64,000 nucleotides of DNA from Bacteroidota bacterium. GTDB lineage: Bacteria > Bacteroidota > Bacteroidia > Cytophagales > Cyclobacteriaceae. The DNA lies in the NCBI GenBank assembly GCA_018266055.1, contig JAFDYT010000017.1, positions 241,467 through 305,466 on the forward strand. Reading direction: 5' to 3'. Each line of letters begins with the position of its first letter. The first letter of the stretch is position 1. A model generated the notes under the pieces. The model saw nothing but the letters and a program-made list of their open reading frames with translations, was not told the origin of the DNA and ran no database searches. Made by a program: the position numbers and the translations under genes. Of this stretch, positions 17,599 through 27,388 are shown one piece after another.

Positions 17599-18567
17599 TC
17601 AATTAGAGTGATGGTCCTTGTATGCCTGACGAGGTTTTAAATTAAGAATCTGAAACATAGCAGTGTCTTGCACTGCATTTGGGTTGGGAGTCGTCAGAAG
17701 TTTGTCGCCGGCAAAAATACTATTCGCTCCGGCCATGAAACACAGCGCCTGTTCCTCCAGAGTCATCCGCACGCGTCCGGCAGATAATCTCACCATGGCC
17801 TTTGGCATGATGATACGCGCTGTTGCAATCATCCGAATCATTTCCCACACGGAGACTTTTTCCTGATCCTCAAGCGGGGTTCCTTCCACAGGCACCAGCG
17901 CATTGACAGGCACCGACTCCGGATGCTCAGGCAGCGTGGCCAGCGTAAGTAACATACCGATTCGGTCGTCCTCTTTTTCGCCCATCCCAATGATACCTCC
18001 AGAGCACACTGAGATCTTTGCATTTCTTACGTTTTCGAGTGTGTCAAGCCGATCCTTGTAGGTACGTGTCGAGATAATATCACCGTAAAATTCTTCGCTG
18101 GTATCCAGGTTGTGATTGTATGCGTATAAGCCTGCCTCCTTTAGTTTCTCGGCCTGCTCATGAGTGAGCATCCCCAAGGTGCAACAAACCTCCAAACCAA
18201 GCGAGCTTACGCCTTTCACCATGCCCAACACTTTATCAAAGTCTTTATTGTCGCGCACTTCACGCCAGGCAGCACCCATACAAAATCGGGTACTCCCCGA
18301 TTCTTTGGCTTCAATTGCTTTGTGCATTACTTCGTCCACTTCCATGAGTTTGTGAACCTTCACATCGGTATGGTATCTGGCTGCCTGGGGGCAATACGCG
18401 CAATCCTCAGGGCAACCACCTGTTTTCACAGAAAGCAACGTGCACACCTGCACTTCCTTCGGATTGTGAAATTGTCTGTGTACTGTGGCTCCATTATAAA
18501 TCAACTCCAGAATAGGCGTGTTATAAATCCTGGCAATCTCCTCCCTGCTCCAATCATTTCGGATCAT
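17599..18567 (-). CDS. bioB: biotin synthase
   Basis: 322 aa, normal length for BioB. The radical-SAM cluster motif is [10 protein letters not shown] (the CxxxCxxC of this family), and further conserved stretches are [15 protein letters not shown] and [10 protein letters not shown]. The end of the barrel has RLSAGRVRM, whose Arg coordinates the auxiliary [2Fe-2S] cluster. BioB inserts sulfur into dethiobiotin, the last step of biotin synthesis. The other bio genes are not in this window. It starts 23 bp after sppA on the same strand, so the two are probably one transcript. Its product serves the biotinylated AccB encoded at 36670-37230. Confidence 0.97.
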   Translation of the reverse strand: MIRNDWSREEIARIYNTPILELIYNGATVHRQFHNPKEVQVCTLLSVKTGGCPEDCAYCPQAARYHTDVKVHKLMEVDEVMHKAIEAKESGSTRFCMGAAWREVRDNKDFDKVLGMVKGVSSLGLEVCCTLGMLTHEQAEKLKEAGLYAYNHNLDTSEEFYGDIISTRTYKDRLDTLENVRNAKISVCSGGIIGMGEKEDDRIGMLLTLATLPEHPESVPVNALVPVEGTPLEDQEKVSVWEMIRMIATARIIMPKAMVRLSAGRVRMTLEEQALCFMAGANSIFAGDKLLTTPNPNAVQDTAMFQILNLKPRQAYKDHHSN

Positions 18568-18590
18568 AAATACGATATTGAATTAAGAAA

Positions 18591-20357
18591 TTATTTCCAC
18601 TGAAATTCAAATGGCAAGCGAGCCTGCGCGCCCTGAAGACGCTGCACCTTCTTCAACTGAAGGAACGTTTCATAGCCTTCGCCCAACTCCTGCTTCAACA
18701 CAGAAGTCTTAGAGTTTTCTTCCACGTCCTGAAGCCACTGCGCAAAGAATGTTTTGTTCTTAGGATAAAAATTCAATTTGTAGTCTTCTCCAATGCCTGC
18801 CTTATTTGCTGCAATAGCCACGGCATCATCAAATCCTCCGAGCACATCCACAAGCCCCTTTTCCTTCGCCTGCACACCTGACCACACACGCCCTGACGCA
18901 ACCCTTCGAAGTTGCTCCACATCCATCTTCCTTCCTTTGGCAGCTTTGGCTGTAAAGCCCTCGTAGATTTTATTCGTTTTCTTTTGCCAGATGGCTTTTT
19001 CTGCATCCGTAAGTGGGCGGGTAAACGTAACCATCTCTCCTACGTCACCAGTTTTTACTTCATCGAAGGTGATTCCAATTTTCTTATCAAGGAAACTACT
19101 AAGATCAAATAGCACACTAAATACTCCGATTGACCCAGTAATGGTGTTGGGCTCAGCCACAATCGTATCGCAACCCATGGCGAGGTAGTACCCTCCTGAC
19201 GCTGCATAATTTGACATTGAAGCTATAATCGGTTTTTCCTTTGAGGCCAACACTACTTCACGCCACATCACATCCGAAGCTAGCGCACTGCCTCCCGGTG
19301 AGTTAATGCGCAATACAATCGCCTTGACTTTGTCGTTGGTTCTAGCTTTGCGCAATTCTTCAGCAAAAGTATCAGAGCCAATGGTTCCCTCTTGTGCCTT
19401 GCCGGGAAGAATGTCTCCTTCGGCGACGATGACCGCAATTTCATTTTTACTTGAAGATGAGTTTGTAAAACTCTTTTTGTACTTGTTGTATTTCACAAAC
19501 GAAATCTTGGCATTATCGCCGAGGTTCAGTCTGGACCGAAGTTCGTGTTGTACCTGATCATAATACAACAGGGAATCAATCAACTTGTATTTCATCGCTT
19601 CGTCCGGTGAAGTGACCAACATTTTCGTTGAAATATTTTTGATCTCCACTTCATCAATCTTACGCGCTTCGGCTACTTCTTTTAACACTGTGTTATTAAT
19701 TCCATCGATCAACTCCTTCAACTGCAAACGATTTGCATCACTCATCTTATCGAGAAAAAAAGGCTCGACAGCACTTTTAAAATCTCCTACCCTAAAGATT
19801 TCAGGCTTTATTTCAAGCTTGTCAAACAATCTCTTGTAAAAACTCACCTCCACCGCAAGGCCATTGAATTCAATCTCGCCTTCGGGATTGAGGTATACTT
19901 TATTGGCTGCCGAAGCCAGGTAATACGAAGGTTCGGAATACATTTCGCTGTAAGCGATTACCCATTTACCCGACTTTTTAAAATCTAAAATTGATTCTCG
20001 AATTTCTTTCGCCACAGCATAACCTCCTTGAAAAAAACTAACGTCAAGGTAAATCCCTTGTATGGCTCCATCATTTTTAGCATGGGCAAGAGCCGACTTC
20101 AATGAGAGTAAGCCAATGCTCGCTTCATCAGCACCGGGTATCGGAAGACCTTGCAACGGATTCTCGACTTCAAGTTCCGTGAATTTTCCATTCAGCTTTA
20201 AATGCAAAACTGAATTTTCACTGATTTCTTCTACCGCCTGATTATCGGAAAGATTGGACACCGCGCCAATCAGAATTGAGAACAAAATAAAGATCACAGC
20301 AATCATGGCCAGCAATGATCCCAGACATGAGGCTAAAAGAGTTTTAATAAAATTCAT
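18591..20357 (-). CDS. sppA: signal peptide peptidase SppA, 67K type
   Basis: 588 aa with one N-terminal membrane helix (about 10-35) and two tandem ClpP-like domains, the long (E. coli-type) form. The catalytic Lys is in GDFKSAVEPF (K194) and the catalytic Ser in SNYAASGGYY (S387); INSPGGSALASD (351-362) is the conserved substrate-binding loop. It degrades signal peptides left in the membrane after protein export. An exact -7 element TACTTTTG lies 22 bp upstream. bioB follows 23 bp downstream. It diverges from folK. Confidence 0.96.
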   Translation of the reverse strand: MNFIKTLLASCLGSLLAMIAVIFILFSILIGAVSNLSDNQAVEEISENSVLHLKLNGKFTELEVENPLQGLPIPGADEASIGLLSLKSALAHAKNDGAIQGIYLDVSFFQGGYAVAKEIRESILDFKKSGKWVIAYSEMYSEPSYYLASAANKVYLNPEGEIEFNGLAVEVSFYKRLFDKLEIKPEIFRVGDFKSAVEPFFLDKMSDANRLQLKELIDGINNTVLKEVAEARKIDEVEIKNISTKMLVTSPDEAMKYKLIDSLLYYDQVQHELRSRLNLGDNAKISFVKYNKYKKSFTNSSSSKNEIAVIVAEGDILPGKAQEGTIGSDTFAEELRKARTNDKVKAIVLRINSPGGSALASDVMWREVVLASKEKPIIASMSNYAASGGYYLAMGCDTIVAEPNTITGSIGVFSVLFDLSSFLDKKIGITFDEVKTGDVGEMVTFTRPLTDAEKAIWQKKTNKIYEGFTAKAAKGRKMDVEQLRRVASGRVWSGVQAKEKGLVDVLGGFDDAVAIAANKAGIGEDYKLNFYPKNKTFFAQWLQDVEENSKTSVLKQELGEGYETFLQLKKVQRLQGAQARLPFEFQWK

Positions 20358-20378
20358 TGACTATCGAATTTAAGATGC

Positions 20379-20386
20379 CAAAAGTA
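20379..20386 (-). promoter_or_regulatory. TAnnTTTG -7 element for sppA
   Basis: Minus-strand TACTTTTG, exact consensus, 21 bp upstream of the sppA ATG. Confidence 0.45.
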
Positions 20387-20434
20387 CACAAACCGGAACG
20401 GGAAATAAAGAAGGTTAGTTACCTTTAAAAAAAT

Positions 20435-20926
20435 ATGAACACGCAAAATGTTTTTCTTTTAATGGGCAGCAACCTGGGGATTCCTACTGATAATTTAAAG
20501 GCCGCCAGTAAAAAAATCGAGGATCAGATCGGAAAAATCGTAGCCTACTCTGGTGTTTATGAAACCTCAGCCTGGGGCAAAACCGACCAGCCGAATTATT
20601 TGAATCAGGCTTTGCAAATTGAAACCAAGCTAGCACCACAACAGCTATTGCAAGAAATTCATGCGATTGAAAAAGCGATGGGGAGATTACGAATTGAGAA
20701 ATGGGAAGCTCGTCTCATTGATATTGATATCATGTATTTCGACGGCCTGATTATTCAAAGTGAAAATCTTATCGTCCCGCATCCTTTGCTGGCTCAACGA
20801 AGATTCGCTTTAGTGCCTCTGGTGGAAATCAGCGATCAGTTCGTACATCCAGTCTTTAGGAAAACAAACCAGCAATTGCTAGATGAATGTTCTGATCCTC
20901 TAGAAGTAAATCTAATCAAAGGCTGA
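20435..20926 (+). CDS. folK: 2-amino-4-hydroxy-6-hydroxymethyldihydropteridine diphosphokinase
   Basis: 163 aa, standard HPPK size. Motifs visible are FLLMGSNLG at the N-terminus, ETSAWGKTDQPNYLNQ (substrate loop), and the signature RLIDIDIMYFDG followed by VPHPLLAQRRFALVPL. It transfers pyrophosphate from ATP to 6-hydroxymethyl-dihydropterin in folate synthesis. No other folate genes adjoin it. Its last 11 bp overlap the 3' end of the convergent fabD. A -7-like TACCTTTA sits only 7 bp before the ATG. Confidence 0.96.
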   Translation: MNTQNVFLLMGSNLGIPTDNLKAASKKIEDQIGKIVAYSGVYETSAWGKTDQPNYLNQALQIETKLAPQQLLQEIHAIEKAMGRLRIEKWEARLIDIDIMYFDGLIIQSENLIVPHPLLAQRRFALVPLVEISDQFVHPVFRKTNQQLLDECSDPLEVNLIKG

Positions 20927-21791
20927 TCGCTTCAGCCGTAGGTGCAATTTTTTTCACGAGTCCCTGAAGCACTTTACCTGGTCCGCATTCTAAAAACGAC
21001 GAACCTCCATCTTTCACCATTTGCTGCACCGACTGAGTCCATCTAACAGGAGCAGTAAGTTGATCAATCAGGTTTTTCTTAATGGTCTCGACTTCAGAAG
21101 AAGGTAACGCATTTACATTTTGATATACCGGACAGAATGGCTTCTGGAAGCTCGTAGCATGAATCGCTGTAGCAAGTTCTTCGCGCGCGGGTTCCATCAA
21201 GGGTGAGTGAAAAGCACCTCCCACTTGCAGCGGCAATGCCCGCTTGGCGCCGGCGGCTTTCATTTGCTCGCAGGCTATTTCAATTCCTTTCATGGAACCA
21301 GAAATAACCAATTGACCAGGACAATTGTAATTCGCAGCCACAACTACTTCTTCGCGTATTCCGGCACATATCTCTTCCACAATTTTATCATCCAGGCCAA
21401 GGATTGCTGCCATGGTAGATGGATTTTTTTCACACGCCTTCTGCATCGCCAGCGCTCGTTTGTACACCAGCTTCAATCCATCTTCAAAAGATAAAGCGCC
21501 ATTCACTACCAACGCCGAAAACTCGCCTAATGAGTGGCCCGCTACCATCTCAGGTTTTTGCGCCTCTTGAGCCAAGGCCACCAAAGCCGAATGAATAAAC
21601 ACAGCGGGCTGTGTCACTTTGGTTTGCTTCAACTCGTCAGCCGAACCGTTGAACATAATTTCAGTGATCGGAAATCCCAGTATTTTATTAGCGGAATCAA
21701 ATAATGATTTTGCTTTTTCACTTGACGCATACAAGTCTTTGCCCATTCCGGTAAACTGTGCGCCCTGACCTGGAAATATAAATGCTTTCAT
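20916..21791 (-). CDS. fabD: malonyl-CoA:ACP S-malonyltransferase
   Basis: 291 aa. The N-terminal FPGQGAQFTGMGKDL, nucleophile elbow GHSLGEFSAL (S87) and FHSPLMEPA (catalytic His) define FabD. It loads malonyl groups onto acyl carrier protein for fatty-acid elongation. It lies 69 bp after the DCC-family gene on the same strand, and overlaps folK by 11 bp tail to tail. The other fatty-acid genes here (fabH, accB, accC) are about 14 kb away, so this is a dispersed arrangement. Confidence 0.97.
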   Translation of the reverse strand: MKAFIFPGQGAQFTGMGKDLYASSEKAKSLFDSANKILGFPITEIMFNGSADELKQTKVTQPAVFIHSALVALAQEAQKPEMVAGHSLGEFSALVVNGALSFEDGLKLVYKRALAMQKACEKNPSTMAAILGLDDKIVEEICAGIREEVVVAANYNCPGQLVISGSMKGIEIACEQMKAAGAKRALPLQVGGAFHSPLMEPAREELATAIHATSFQKPFCPVYQNVNALPSSEVETIKKNLIDQLTAPVRWTQSVQQMVKDGGSSFLECGPGKVLQGLVKKIAPTAEAISL

Positions 21792-21860
21792 GCCGATAGG
21801 TGATGGTTAATGTTCGTTTATATAAAATCAAAATTCAAGATTTTAATTTAGCCATGCAAA

Positions 21861-22274
21861 CTACTGCAGAATAAATCGGTCAAGAAAAGCCGATGATGGC
21901 ATAAGGCAATGATCTGACTTACCAAACCACCGATACCGGTTTTTAGCTACAATGCGATAAACAAAATCGCGCAAAAACCGAGGTATCACTTTAAGGATGT
22001 AACAGGCAGGCCAAAGCCCTGAAAGATGCCGGGCTATGGTTAATGTAGCATCACTGCGAACGAAGATCTTATCACCATCGATCAGGACAATAGTGTCGGG
22101 CCGATCTGGGTAGCCAAGCTTGATCAATAGTTTCTCCGCAAACTCCGATTGTAGGGATGCAAATTTGAAAACACGGTGTTTGTCTCGTTTGAGAATAAAT
22201 TGTACGGAGGCATTGCACAGATTGCAAACACCGTCAAAGAGAATAATTTTTTCTATCGAATTATCTGCACCCAA
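21861..22274 (-). CDS. DCC-family thiol-disulfide oxidoreductase (DUF393)
   Basis: 137 aa. IILFDGVCNLCNASVQFIL contains the DxxCxxC-type signature (DGVCNLC) that names the DCC family, and PDTIVLIDGDKIFVRSDA plus CLMPS near the end fit the family. No ATG occurs before the active site; the first usable codon is TTG at 22274, which overlaps the end of the upstream T9SS gene by 22 bp, a sign of translational coupling. The protein is cytosolic or membrane-associated; a redox role is inferred from the CxxC only. Confidence 0.85.
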   Translation of the reverse strand: MGADNSIEKIILFDGVCNLCNASVQFILKRDKHRVFKFASLQSEFAEKLLIKLGYPDRPDTIVLIDGDKIFVRSDATLTIARHLSGLWPACYILKVIPRFLRDFVYRIVAKNRYRWFGKSDHCLMPSSAFLDRFILQ

Positions 22275-25204
22275 TCTTTGATGGTACGGTTCCGTTTTTT
22301 GGGATCAACCACATCAAACACAACATCGGCCACATAGTAGTAAGTTCCTACGTCAAGGTCTCTGCCGTTGTTATCTTTACCATTCCAGTTAATGTAAATT
22401 GTTTTTTCCCCGCCTGACTGATACGAATACACTTCTTTGCCCCATCGGTTATACACGGTAAAAGTGACCCCAAGCACAAATCGGGCGCACTTCTTTTTCA
22501 TAAGATCAATCTCAGCATCGCTTAACACAGAACAATCTGTTGATTTGGGGTCTGATTCATTGCCTTTAAGACTAAGCAGATTGTATGGTCTGAATTCATC
22601 GTTGCATTTATCTCCATTTGGAGTAAATACATTTGGTAGTTCGTAGTTAGGGCAATTATCGAAACAGAAAGAGTCACTTAAGTCACTTTCATGCCCTGCC
22701 CGATCCACGGCTGACACTTTGTAGCACTGTGCATATGAAGGAAGATTATTATGAACATAAAAAGTGTCACGCACCATTTCAGCTATCTTCGTAAAAGGCT
22801 GTCCTACGGCAGATGCGGCATATACATTATATCCGCTGATATCTGTTTTACATGGTGTAACTGGTTTTTTCCATCGCACTGTATTGGAATAATTGCCTGA
22901 CGGAGCTTGACATCCGGTATAGGTGCTGCAATCAATACCCACCACTGAAAGCACAGGCTTGCACGGCAGTGTCTTATCATCAGGAACAGAACATGTAATC
23001 TCAGAGCTGTTGACTAACGGAGCTTGTATTTTGGGATTGCCATACGAACCGCGTGTGACCACTGCATAGCAATAGTTTTGTGTGGGCACCAAAGGAACCT
23101 TATTATACTGCCCCGAATCGAGATAAGAGAATAATTGTGTACCAACATTCACACTATCAATCAAAGTCAGATCACTTAGTTTGGTGGCGCCAGTATTTCC
23201 CCGATAAATCAGGTGCATTGGATATTCGGCAGTAATATTCGACCACGGCACATTGGCGCTCCAGCTTAACTTGATTTGTTTAAAGAGTGGCTTCAAATCA
23301 AGCCGCACATTGGAGGCCACTGCTGAAGTATCTACAAAGTTGCCGTTGCTGGCGTAAGCAAGCACTCTATAGTTATAACTGTTGTTGGCGGTGTTTAATC
23401 CATTATCCACAAAAACAGAATCTGTCAATTTTCCAGGATGAGCGACCTTGAGATTGGTATTGCCCGATGCGTTGTCGGCGCGATAAACTTGAAATGAATA
23501 CGGCGGAGGAAAATTTACTTTATCCTTTTCCTCGAATGGCGAACGCCACTTTACAGTAATCTGCCCCGCCTGCTGATCTGTTACGTCCACACTCACGTTA
23601 GTGATTACCGGTTTATCTACCAGAATTGGTGGAATACAGATTTCAGATGAAACGTAACTAAGTCCTCCATTGGGTTGAGGGAATGCTGCCACCAACCGAT
23701 AACAGTACTTCGCGCCTACTGCAAGTCCATTATCGAGATAACTTACAGTATTGATGGGAACCTGAGTGATAAGTTTGTATCCGAGATAATCGGGCATGCC
23801 GGTTATACAATTGGTAGGCGTAAATGGAGCACTATCTACTTTTCGCCAGACTTGCATAATCGTAGCTCCCGGACAACTTGTTGCATAGGATTGCCATGTT
23901 AGCTGAACGGATCGGGCGCCAGGGTTGGGTACAGCAGAGACCCACTGCGGCGCCGGGGCCACGATTCTTATTCGCCAGGTAGCAAATGAAGCCAAAGGAG
24001 GCGCTCCATTATCCGTAGCTTTGAACACTACTTGATAGGGTTGCTCTTTTACGTTGGTACAACTGGTTTGCCAGGTGAATTTTATCGACGCTTGCTGGTT
24101 GGCATCGTACGTTGGCTGCCAAAACGAAGGGCCCGGAGAATAGGACGCTGGCGAAGGGTTTAACGAAAACGCCTGAGAGAATGCCTGAATTTTTACACTA
24201 TCGCCCTTGCCATTGGCGCCACCTTTCGGGTCACCATCAGGGTCGGTAGCGATAATATCTTGCTGAATAAGTGTGCCCGCCAAAACACACAAGTCGGGAG
24301 GCACCTGTAACTTAGGTCGTTCGTTTTTACAATCCTGTATAATTACCTGCATGTCGCGCTCTACATAGCCAAGCGACACCCACGTGCCGGCTACCTTGCG
24401 CCACTCTCTAATGATGAACGCGATATTATATTCTCCAGCTTCACCGGGTGCATCCCAGGTAATGGTTCCCGACACAGGGTCAATTGAAAAGGTGGGCGGA
24501 CCACTTGCTGTCTCGTTTGCCTGCGAATAGGGGATACCTACCGGATCGTAGAATTTTTTTGAATTCGGATCCACGTAGCCGGAAACATCAAGGCTGGAGA
24601 GAAACTGACCACCAGGTCCGTAAACAGCAGCTTGTTTAGGAACAAACAACTCATACGAAAGGCTGTCGCCATCAATATCATAAGCGCCAGGATTGTGCGA
24701 CCACTTTACGCCCGTACATCCTCTGTCGATAGGTGGTACGAGCAAATCGGGTGTGTTATCGCAGCCAAGCAATGGATCGATTATGATTTGGGTCTGAATA
24801 AAAAAGGGAGTGTCAATGGAGTTATCCATGTTAAAAATCCCCCCGTTTCTGTTTTGCTCGTAGTAGGTGATAGTATAAACCCCTGGCCCCGGAAAAGTAT
24901 GCGTTACCGGATAAATCACTTCGCCAACTCCTCCATCGTCAGTTTGGGCAATTTGAGGTGGGTTCGGTCGTGACTCGGTAATAAGCGGCTTGCTGCCATC
25001 GCCAAAGCTAAGTGTGCCACCTCCGAACTTAACCTGTGTGCCCCATTTGGTATACACGTGAAGGGTGATGGTGTATTGATAGCTGCTACAACTTAGCCGG
25101 GTGAGCGTGATATCGCCGGCGCGAAGGTGAGTGGCACTAACCTTTGAAAATGAAACCAGGAGGATAAAAAAAATCGGAAAGAAAATACGAAGTGACCTCA
25201 TCAT
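22253..25204 (-). CDS. large secreted protein with T9SS type B (gliding-type) sorting domain
   Basis: 983 aa from the tandem ATG at 25204; the longer frame to 25273 lacks a signal peptide at its start. A signal peptide ends KVSATHLRAG. The N-terminal third is PKD/cadherin-like (ATDPDGDPKGG), followed by fibronectin III-like repeats (e.g. VQLTWQSYATSCPGA, QITVKWRSPFEEKDKV). The last about 100 residues form the gliding-motility-associated C-terminal domain: NVFTPNGDKCNDEFRPYN, FTVYNRWGKEVY, WNGKDNNGRDLDVGTYYYV. That domain routes proteins through the type IX system to the surface. The cargo's job is unknown; adhesion is plausible. It has an exact -7 element TATTTTTG at 25229-25236. Confidence 0.9.
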   Translation of the reverse strand: MMRSLRIFFPIFFILLVSFSKVSATHLRAGDITLTRLSCSSYQYTITLHVYTKWGTQVKFGGGTLSFGDGSKPLITESRPNPPQIAQTDDGGVGEVIYPVTHTFPGPGVYTITYYEQNRNGGIFNMDNSIDTPFFIQTQIIIDPLLGCDNTPDLLVPPIDRGCTGVKWSHNPGAYDIDGDSLSYELFVPKQAAVYGPGGQFLSSLDVSGYVDPNSKKFYDPVGIPYSQANETASGPPTFSIDPVSGTITWDAPGEAGEYNIAFIIREWRKVAGTWVSLGYVERDMQVIIQDCKNERPKLQVPPDLCVLAGTLIQQDIIATDPDGDPKGGANGKGDSVKIQAFSQAFSLNPSPASYSPGPSFWQPTYDANQQASIKFTWQTSCTNVKEQPYQVVFKATDNGAPPLASFATWRIRIVAPAPQWVSAVPNPGARSVQLTWQSYATSCPGATIMQVWRKVDSAPFTPTNCITGMPDYLGYKLITQVPINTVSYLDNGLAVGAKYCYRLVAAFPQPNGGLSYVSSEICIPPILVDKPVITNVSVDVTDQQAGQITVKWRSPFEEKDKVNFPPPYSFQVYRADNASGNTNLKVAHPGKLTDSVFVDNGLNTANNSYNYRVLAYASNGNFVDTSAVASNVRLDLKPLFKQIKLSWSANVPWSNITAEYPMHLIYRGNTGATKLSDLTLIDSVNVGTQLFSYLDSGQYNKVPLVPTQNYCYAVVTRGSYGNPKIQAPLVNSSEITCSVPDDKTLPCKPVLSVVGIDCSTYTGCQAPSGNYSNTVRWKKPVTPCKTDISGYNVYAASAVGQPFTKIAEMVRDTFYVHNNLPSYAQCYKVSAVDRAGHESDLSDSFCFDNCPNYELPNVFTPNGDKCNDEFRPYNLLSLKGNESDPKSTDCSVLSDAEIDLMKKKCARFVLGVTFTVYNRWGKEVYSYQSGGEKTIYINWNGKDNNGRDLDVGTYYYVADVVFDVVDPKKRNRTIKDWVQIIR

Positions 25205-25228
25205 CCCACAATTATTGATATAGCATTT

Positions 25229-25236
25229 CAAAAATA
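25229..25236 (-). promoter_or_regulatory. TAnnTTTG -7 element for the T9SS type B gene
   Basis: Minus-strand TATTTTTG, exact consensus, 24 bp before the ATG at 25204. This favours that start over the longer frame, whose start would lie upstream of the promoter. Confidence 0.45.
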
Positions 25237-25369
25237 CAACATAAAACACGGATTGCGGCGTATTGTTGCCCATTATTCAAAACCCAGCCTGGGGTATTTG
25301 GTTCCTCAACGAATTTTTATCTCAAATATTGGATTGCAGGGTTTTAACCTTTTTGAGCTACTTTGCGGC

Positions 25370-25609
25370 ATGCGCGTAGTAGGAGAAATTGCACATCCGG
25401 AATTGAAGATAACGATCTTTCAATGGAACAACCGCTACCTGATTAAACTGGAAGCTGGTCTGTTGGAACAAACTTTCAAAATTCACGAGTACGACATCTC
25501 TTCGGAAGAGGATCTTAGAAAAATCGTGTCTGCTGAGTTTATCAAAGAAGCCATTGACCGCTTTAACAGCATGGCCGGAAGCTTGCGGCAGGCAATCGAC
25601 AAAATTTAA
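25370..25609 (+). CDS. conserved small hypothetical protein (79 aa)
   Basis: The frame opens at 25253, but its first 39 residues overlap the upstream promoter area of the divergent gene. The internal ATG at 25370 gives a compact 79-aa protein, MRVVGEIAHPELKITIFQW, ending with an amphipathic helix FIKEAIDRFNSMAGSLRQAI. Predicted order is two beta hairpins, then helices; no signal or membrane segment. It sits 90 bp before the acyltransferase gene and may be its upstream operon partner. I do not recognise a named family, though the composition is that of a folded cytosolic protein. Confidence 0.6.
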   Translation: MRVVGEIAHPELKITIFQWNNRYLIKLEAGLLEQTFKIHEYDISSEEDLRKIVSAEFIKEAIDRFNSMAGSLRQAIDKI

Positions 25610-25699
25610 CACCCAACGATGCATTTCAGGGATTACAACACAGCGTTTTGCGATTGCCCCTGAGTACGTTAACTTTGGCATCCTTGTCTTAATTAGTTG

Positions 25700-27388
25700 A
25701 TGGAAATTCTCGAAGAAAAGAAGAACAAAAACCGAAAGTATAAGCCGATTCTGGATCGCATACCCGATTGGCCGGTGTACCAGTTAAGTAAGAACCGAAA
25801 AGAGTTTATCGAAGAAGTTACGCGCAAATCGGTGGAGCGCATTCATGAACTTCGTCCTAACTACAAACAGCTTATTGACGATCTTCAGGCTACGGCCTAT
25901 CGGGAGCAAAACCGGATCAAGAGAAACCGTTGGCGCGCCGACCCTAAAGATGATGCCCAATTCTGGTCGATGGTAAAAAATGAGCTCGTTGAGCTCAGCG
26001 CCAAAAACCCTGACGAGGTTCAGCCTAAAATTGATGACCTTCTGGAGCGCATAGTTCATCGCTATGCCTCAGAGATTGCCGGCAACTTCAAACCCAATAG
26101 CTACCGCTTCGCCCGCGAGGTGATCAAATTCTGGTTTGCCCGATTGCTCAATGGCGCGAGGGTAAAAAAATTCGGGGCCTTCTTCCGCAATCAGTATTCG
26201 CTACGCGACAAAATTCATATCGTGGGCAAGGTAAAGATGATCCGCAAACTGGCGCAGAAAGGAACCGTAGTAATGGTGCCTACGCATTTCAGTAACCTGG
26301 ATTCAATCTTGATTGGATGGGTGATTCATTCCATAGGTTTGCCCGCCTTTATCTATGGTGCCGGGTTGAATCTTTTTAACATCAAGATCATTGCCTATTT
26401 CATGAACAGCCTTGGTGCTTACAAGGTCGACCGTCGGAAGAAAAATCTCCCTTACCTGGAAACGTTAAAAATGTATTCCAACCTGGCAATACAGAAAGGC
26501 GCCCATAGCTTGTTTTTCCCGGGCGGCACACGCTCGCGGTCAGGCATGATTGAAAAGCAATTGAAGCTTGGCTTGCTGAGCACGGCCATCGAAGCCCAAC
26601 GCTCACTGTACAACACTGAAGGTGAACCGCGGAAAATCTTCGTGGTACCCGTCACGCTCAACTATCACTTTGTACTCGAAGCGCCTGACCTCATTGAAGA
26701 TTATCTTCACGTGAAAGGACAGGACCGCTACTTTCCAGAACAGGATAAATACGGCAGCTTTCAGTTGATCAAATTTCTGATCAAATTTTTTGGAAACCGC
26801 TCCAACATCTCCGTTTCGATCGGTCCCGGGCTCGACGTCATGGGCAATTATGTAGACGATGAAGGAAACAGCCTTGACAACAGCGGACGAATCATCGATA
26901 CACGCGAGTACTTTACCAGCAGTGGTCAGCTTACCGTTGACCGCCAGCGCGAAGACGAGTACACCCGCATGCTCAGCCAGCGCATCGTAACCGAGTATCA
27001 CAAAATCAATCGTGTATTCGCAAGCCACCTGGTCTCGTTCATTGCTTTCGAAATGTGGGTGAAGAAATACCATCAGCTTGACCTGTTCAGCCTGCTGCGT
27101 TTGCCCGAAGAAGATCTAGAAATTGACTATGAAGAATTCAAAGTAGTCTTCAAGAGAGTCAGAAAACAAATCTTCCTGTTGAAGGAACAAGGCAAAATCA
27201 ATTTTGCTTCACACCTAAAAGGAAACTCTGACGTGGTAATTACGCGCGGCGTGGACAATGTAGGCGTATTTCACCTGAATCGTCCGCTGCTTAAGAATAA
27301 AAGAGGCAACATCATTACCAAAGATTTGTCTCTCCTTTACTACTACCACAACCGAATGGTTGGCTATGACCTTGAACAACTTATCTGA
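25700..27388 (+). CDS. glycerol-3-phosphate/1-acylglycerol-phosphate acyltransferase (PlsB-like)
   Basis: 562 aa from the ATG at 25700 (a TTG precedes it). The acyltransferase block-I motif is PTHFSNLDS (HX4D), block II GAYKVDRRKK, block III FFPGGTRSRSG, and VVPVTLNYHFVLEAP is block IV. The long N-terminal helical region and the large C-terminal part place it nearer to PlsB-type enzymes than to the about 240-aa PlsC. It acylates glycerol-3-phosphate or lysophosphatidate at the membrane surface. Its 3' end overlaps gpsA by 23 bp, so synthesis of glycerol-3-phosphate and its acylation are translationally linked. Confidence 0.88.
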   Translation: MEILEEKKNKNRKYKPILDRIPDWPVYQLSKNRKEFIEEVTRKSVERIHELRPNYKQLIDDLQATAYREQNRIKRNRWRADPKDDAQFWSMVKNELVELSAKNPDEVQPKIDDLLERIVHRYASEIAGNFKPNSYRFAREVIKFWFARLLNGARVKKFGAFFRNQYSLRDKIHIVGKVKMIRKLAQKGTVVMVPTHFSNLDSILIGWVIHSIGLPAFIYGAGLNLFNIKIIAYFMNSLGAYKVDRRKKNLPYLETLKMYSNLAIQKGAHSLFFPGGTRSRSGMIEKQLKLGLLSTAIEAQRSLYNTEGEPRKIFVVPVTLNYHFVLEAPDLIEDYLHVKGQDRYFPEQDKYGSFQLIKFLIKFFGNRSNISVSIGPGLDVMGNYVDDEGNSLDNSGRIIDTREYFTSSGQLTVDRQREDEYTRMLSQRIVTEYHKINRVFASHLVSFIAFEMWVKKYHQLDLFSLLRLPEEDLEIDYEEFKVVFKRVRKQIFLLKEQGKINFASHLKGNSDVVITRGVDNVGVFHLNRPLLKNKRGNIITKDLSLLYYYHNRMVGYDLEQLI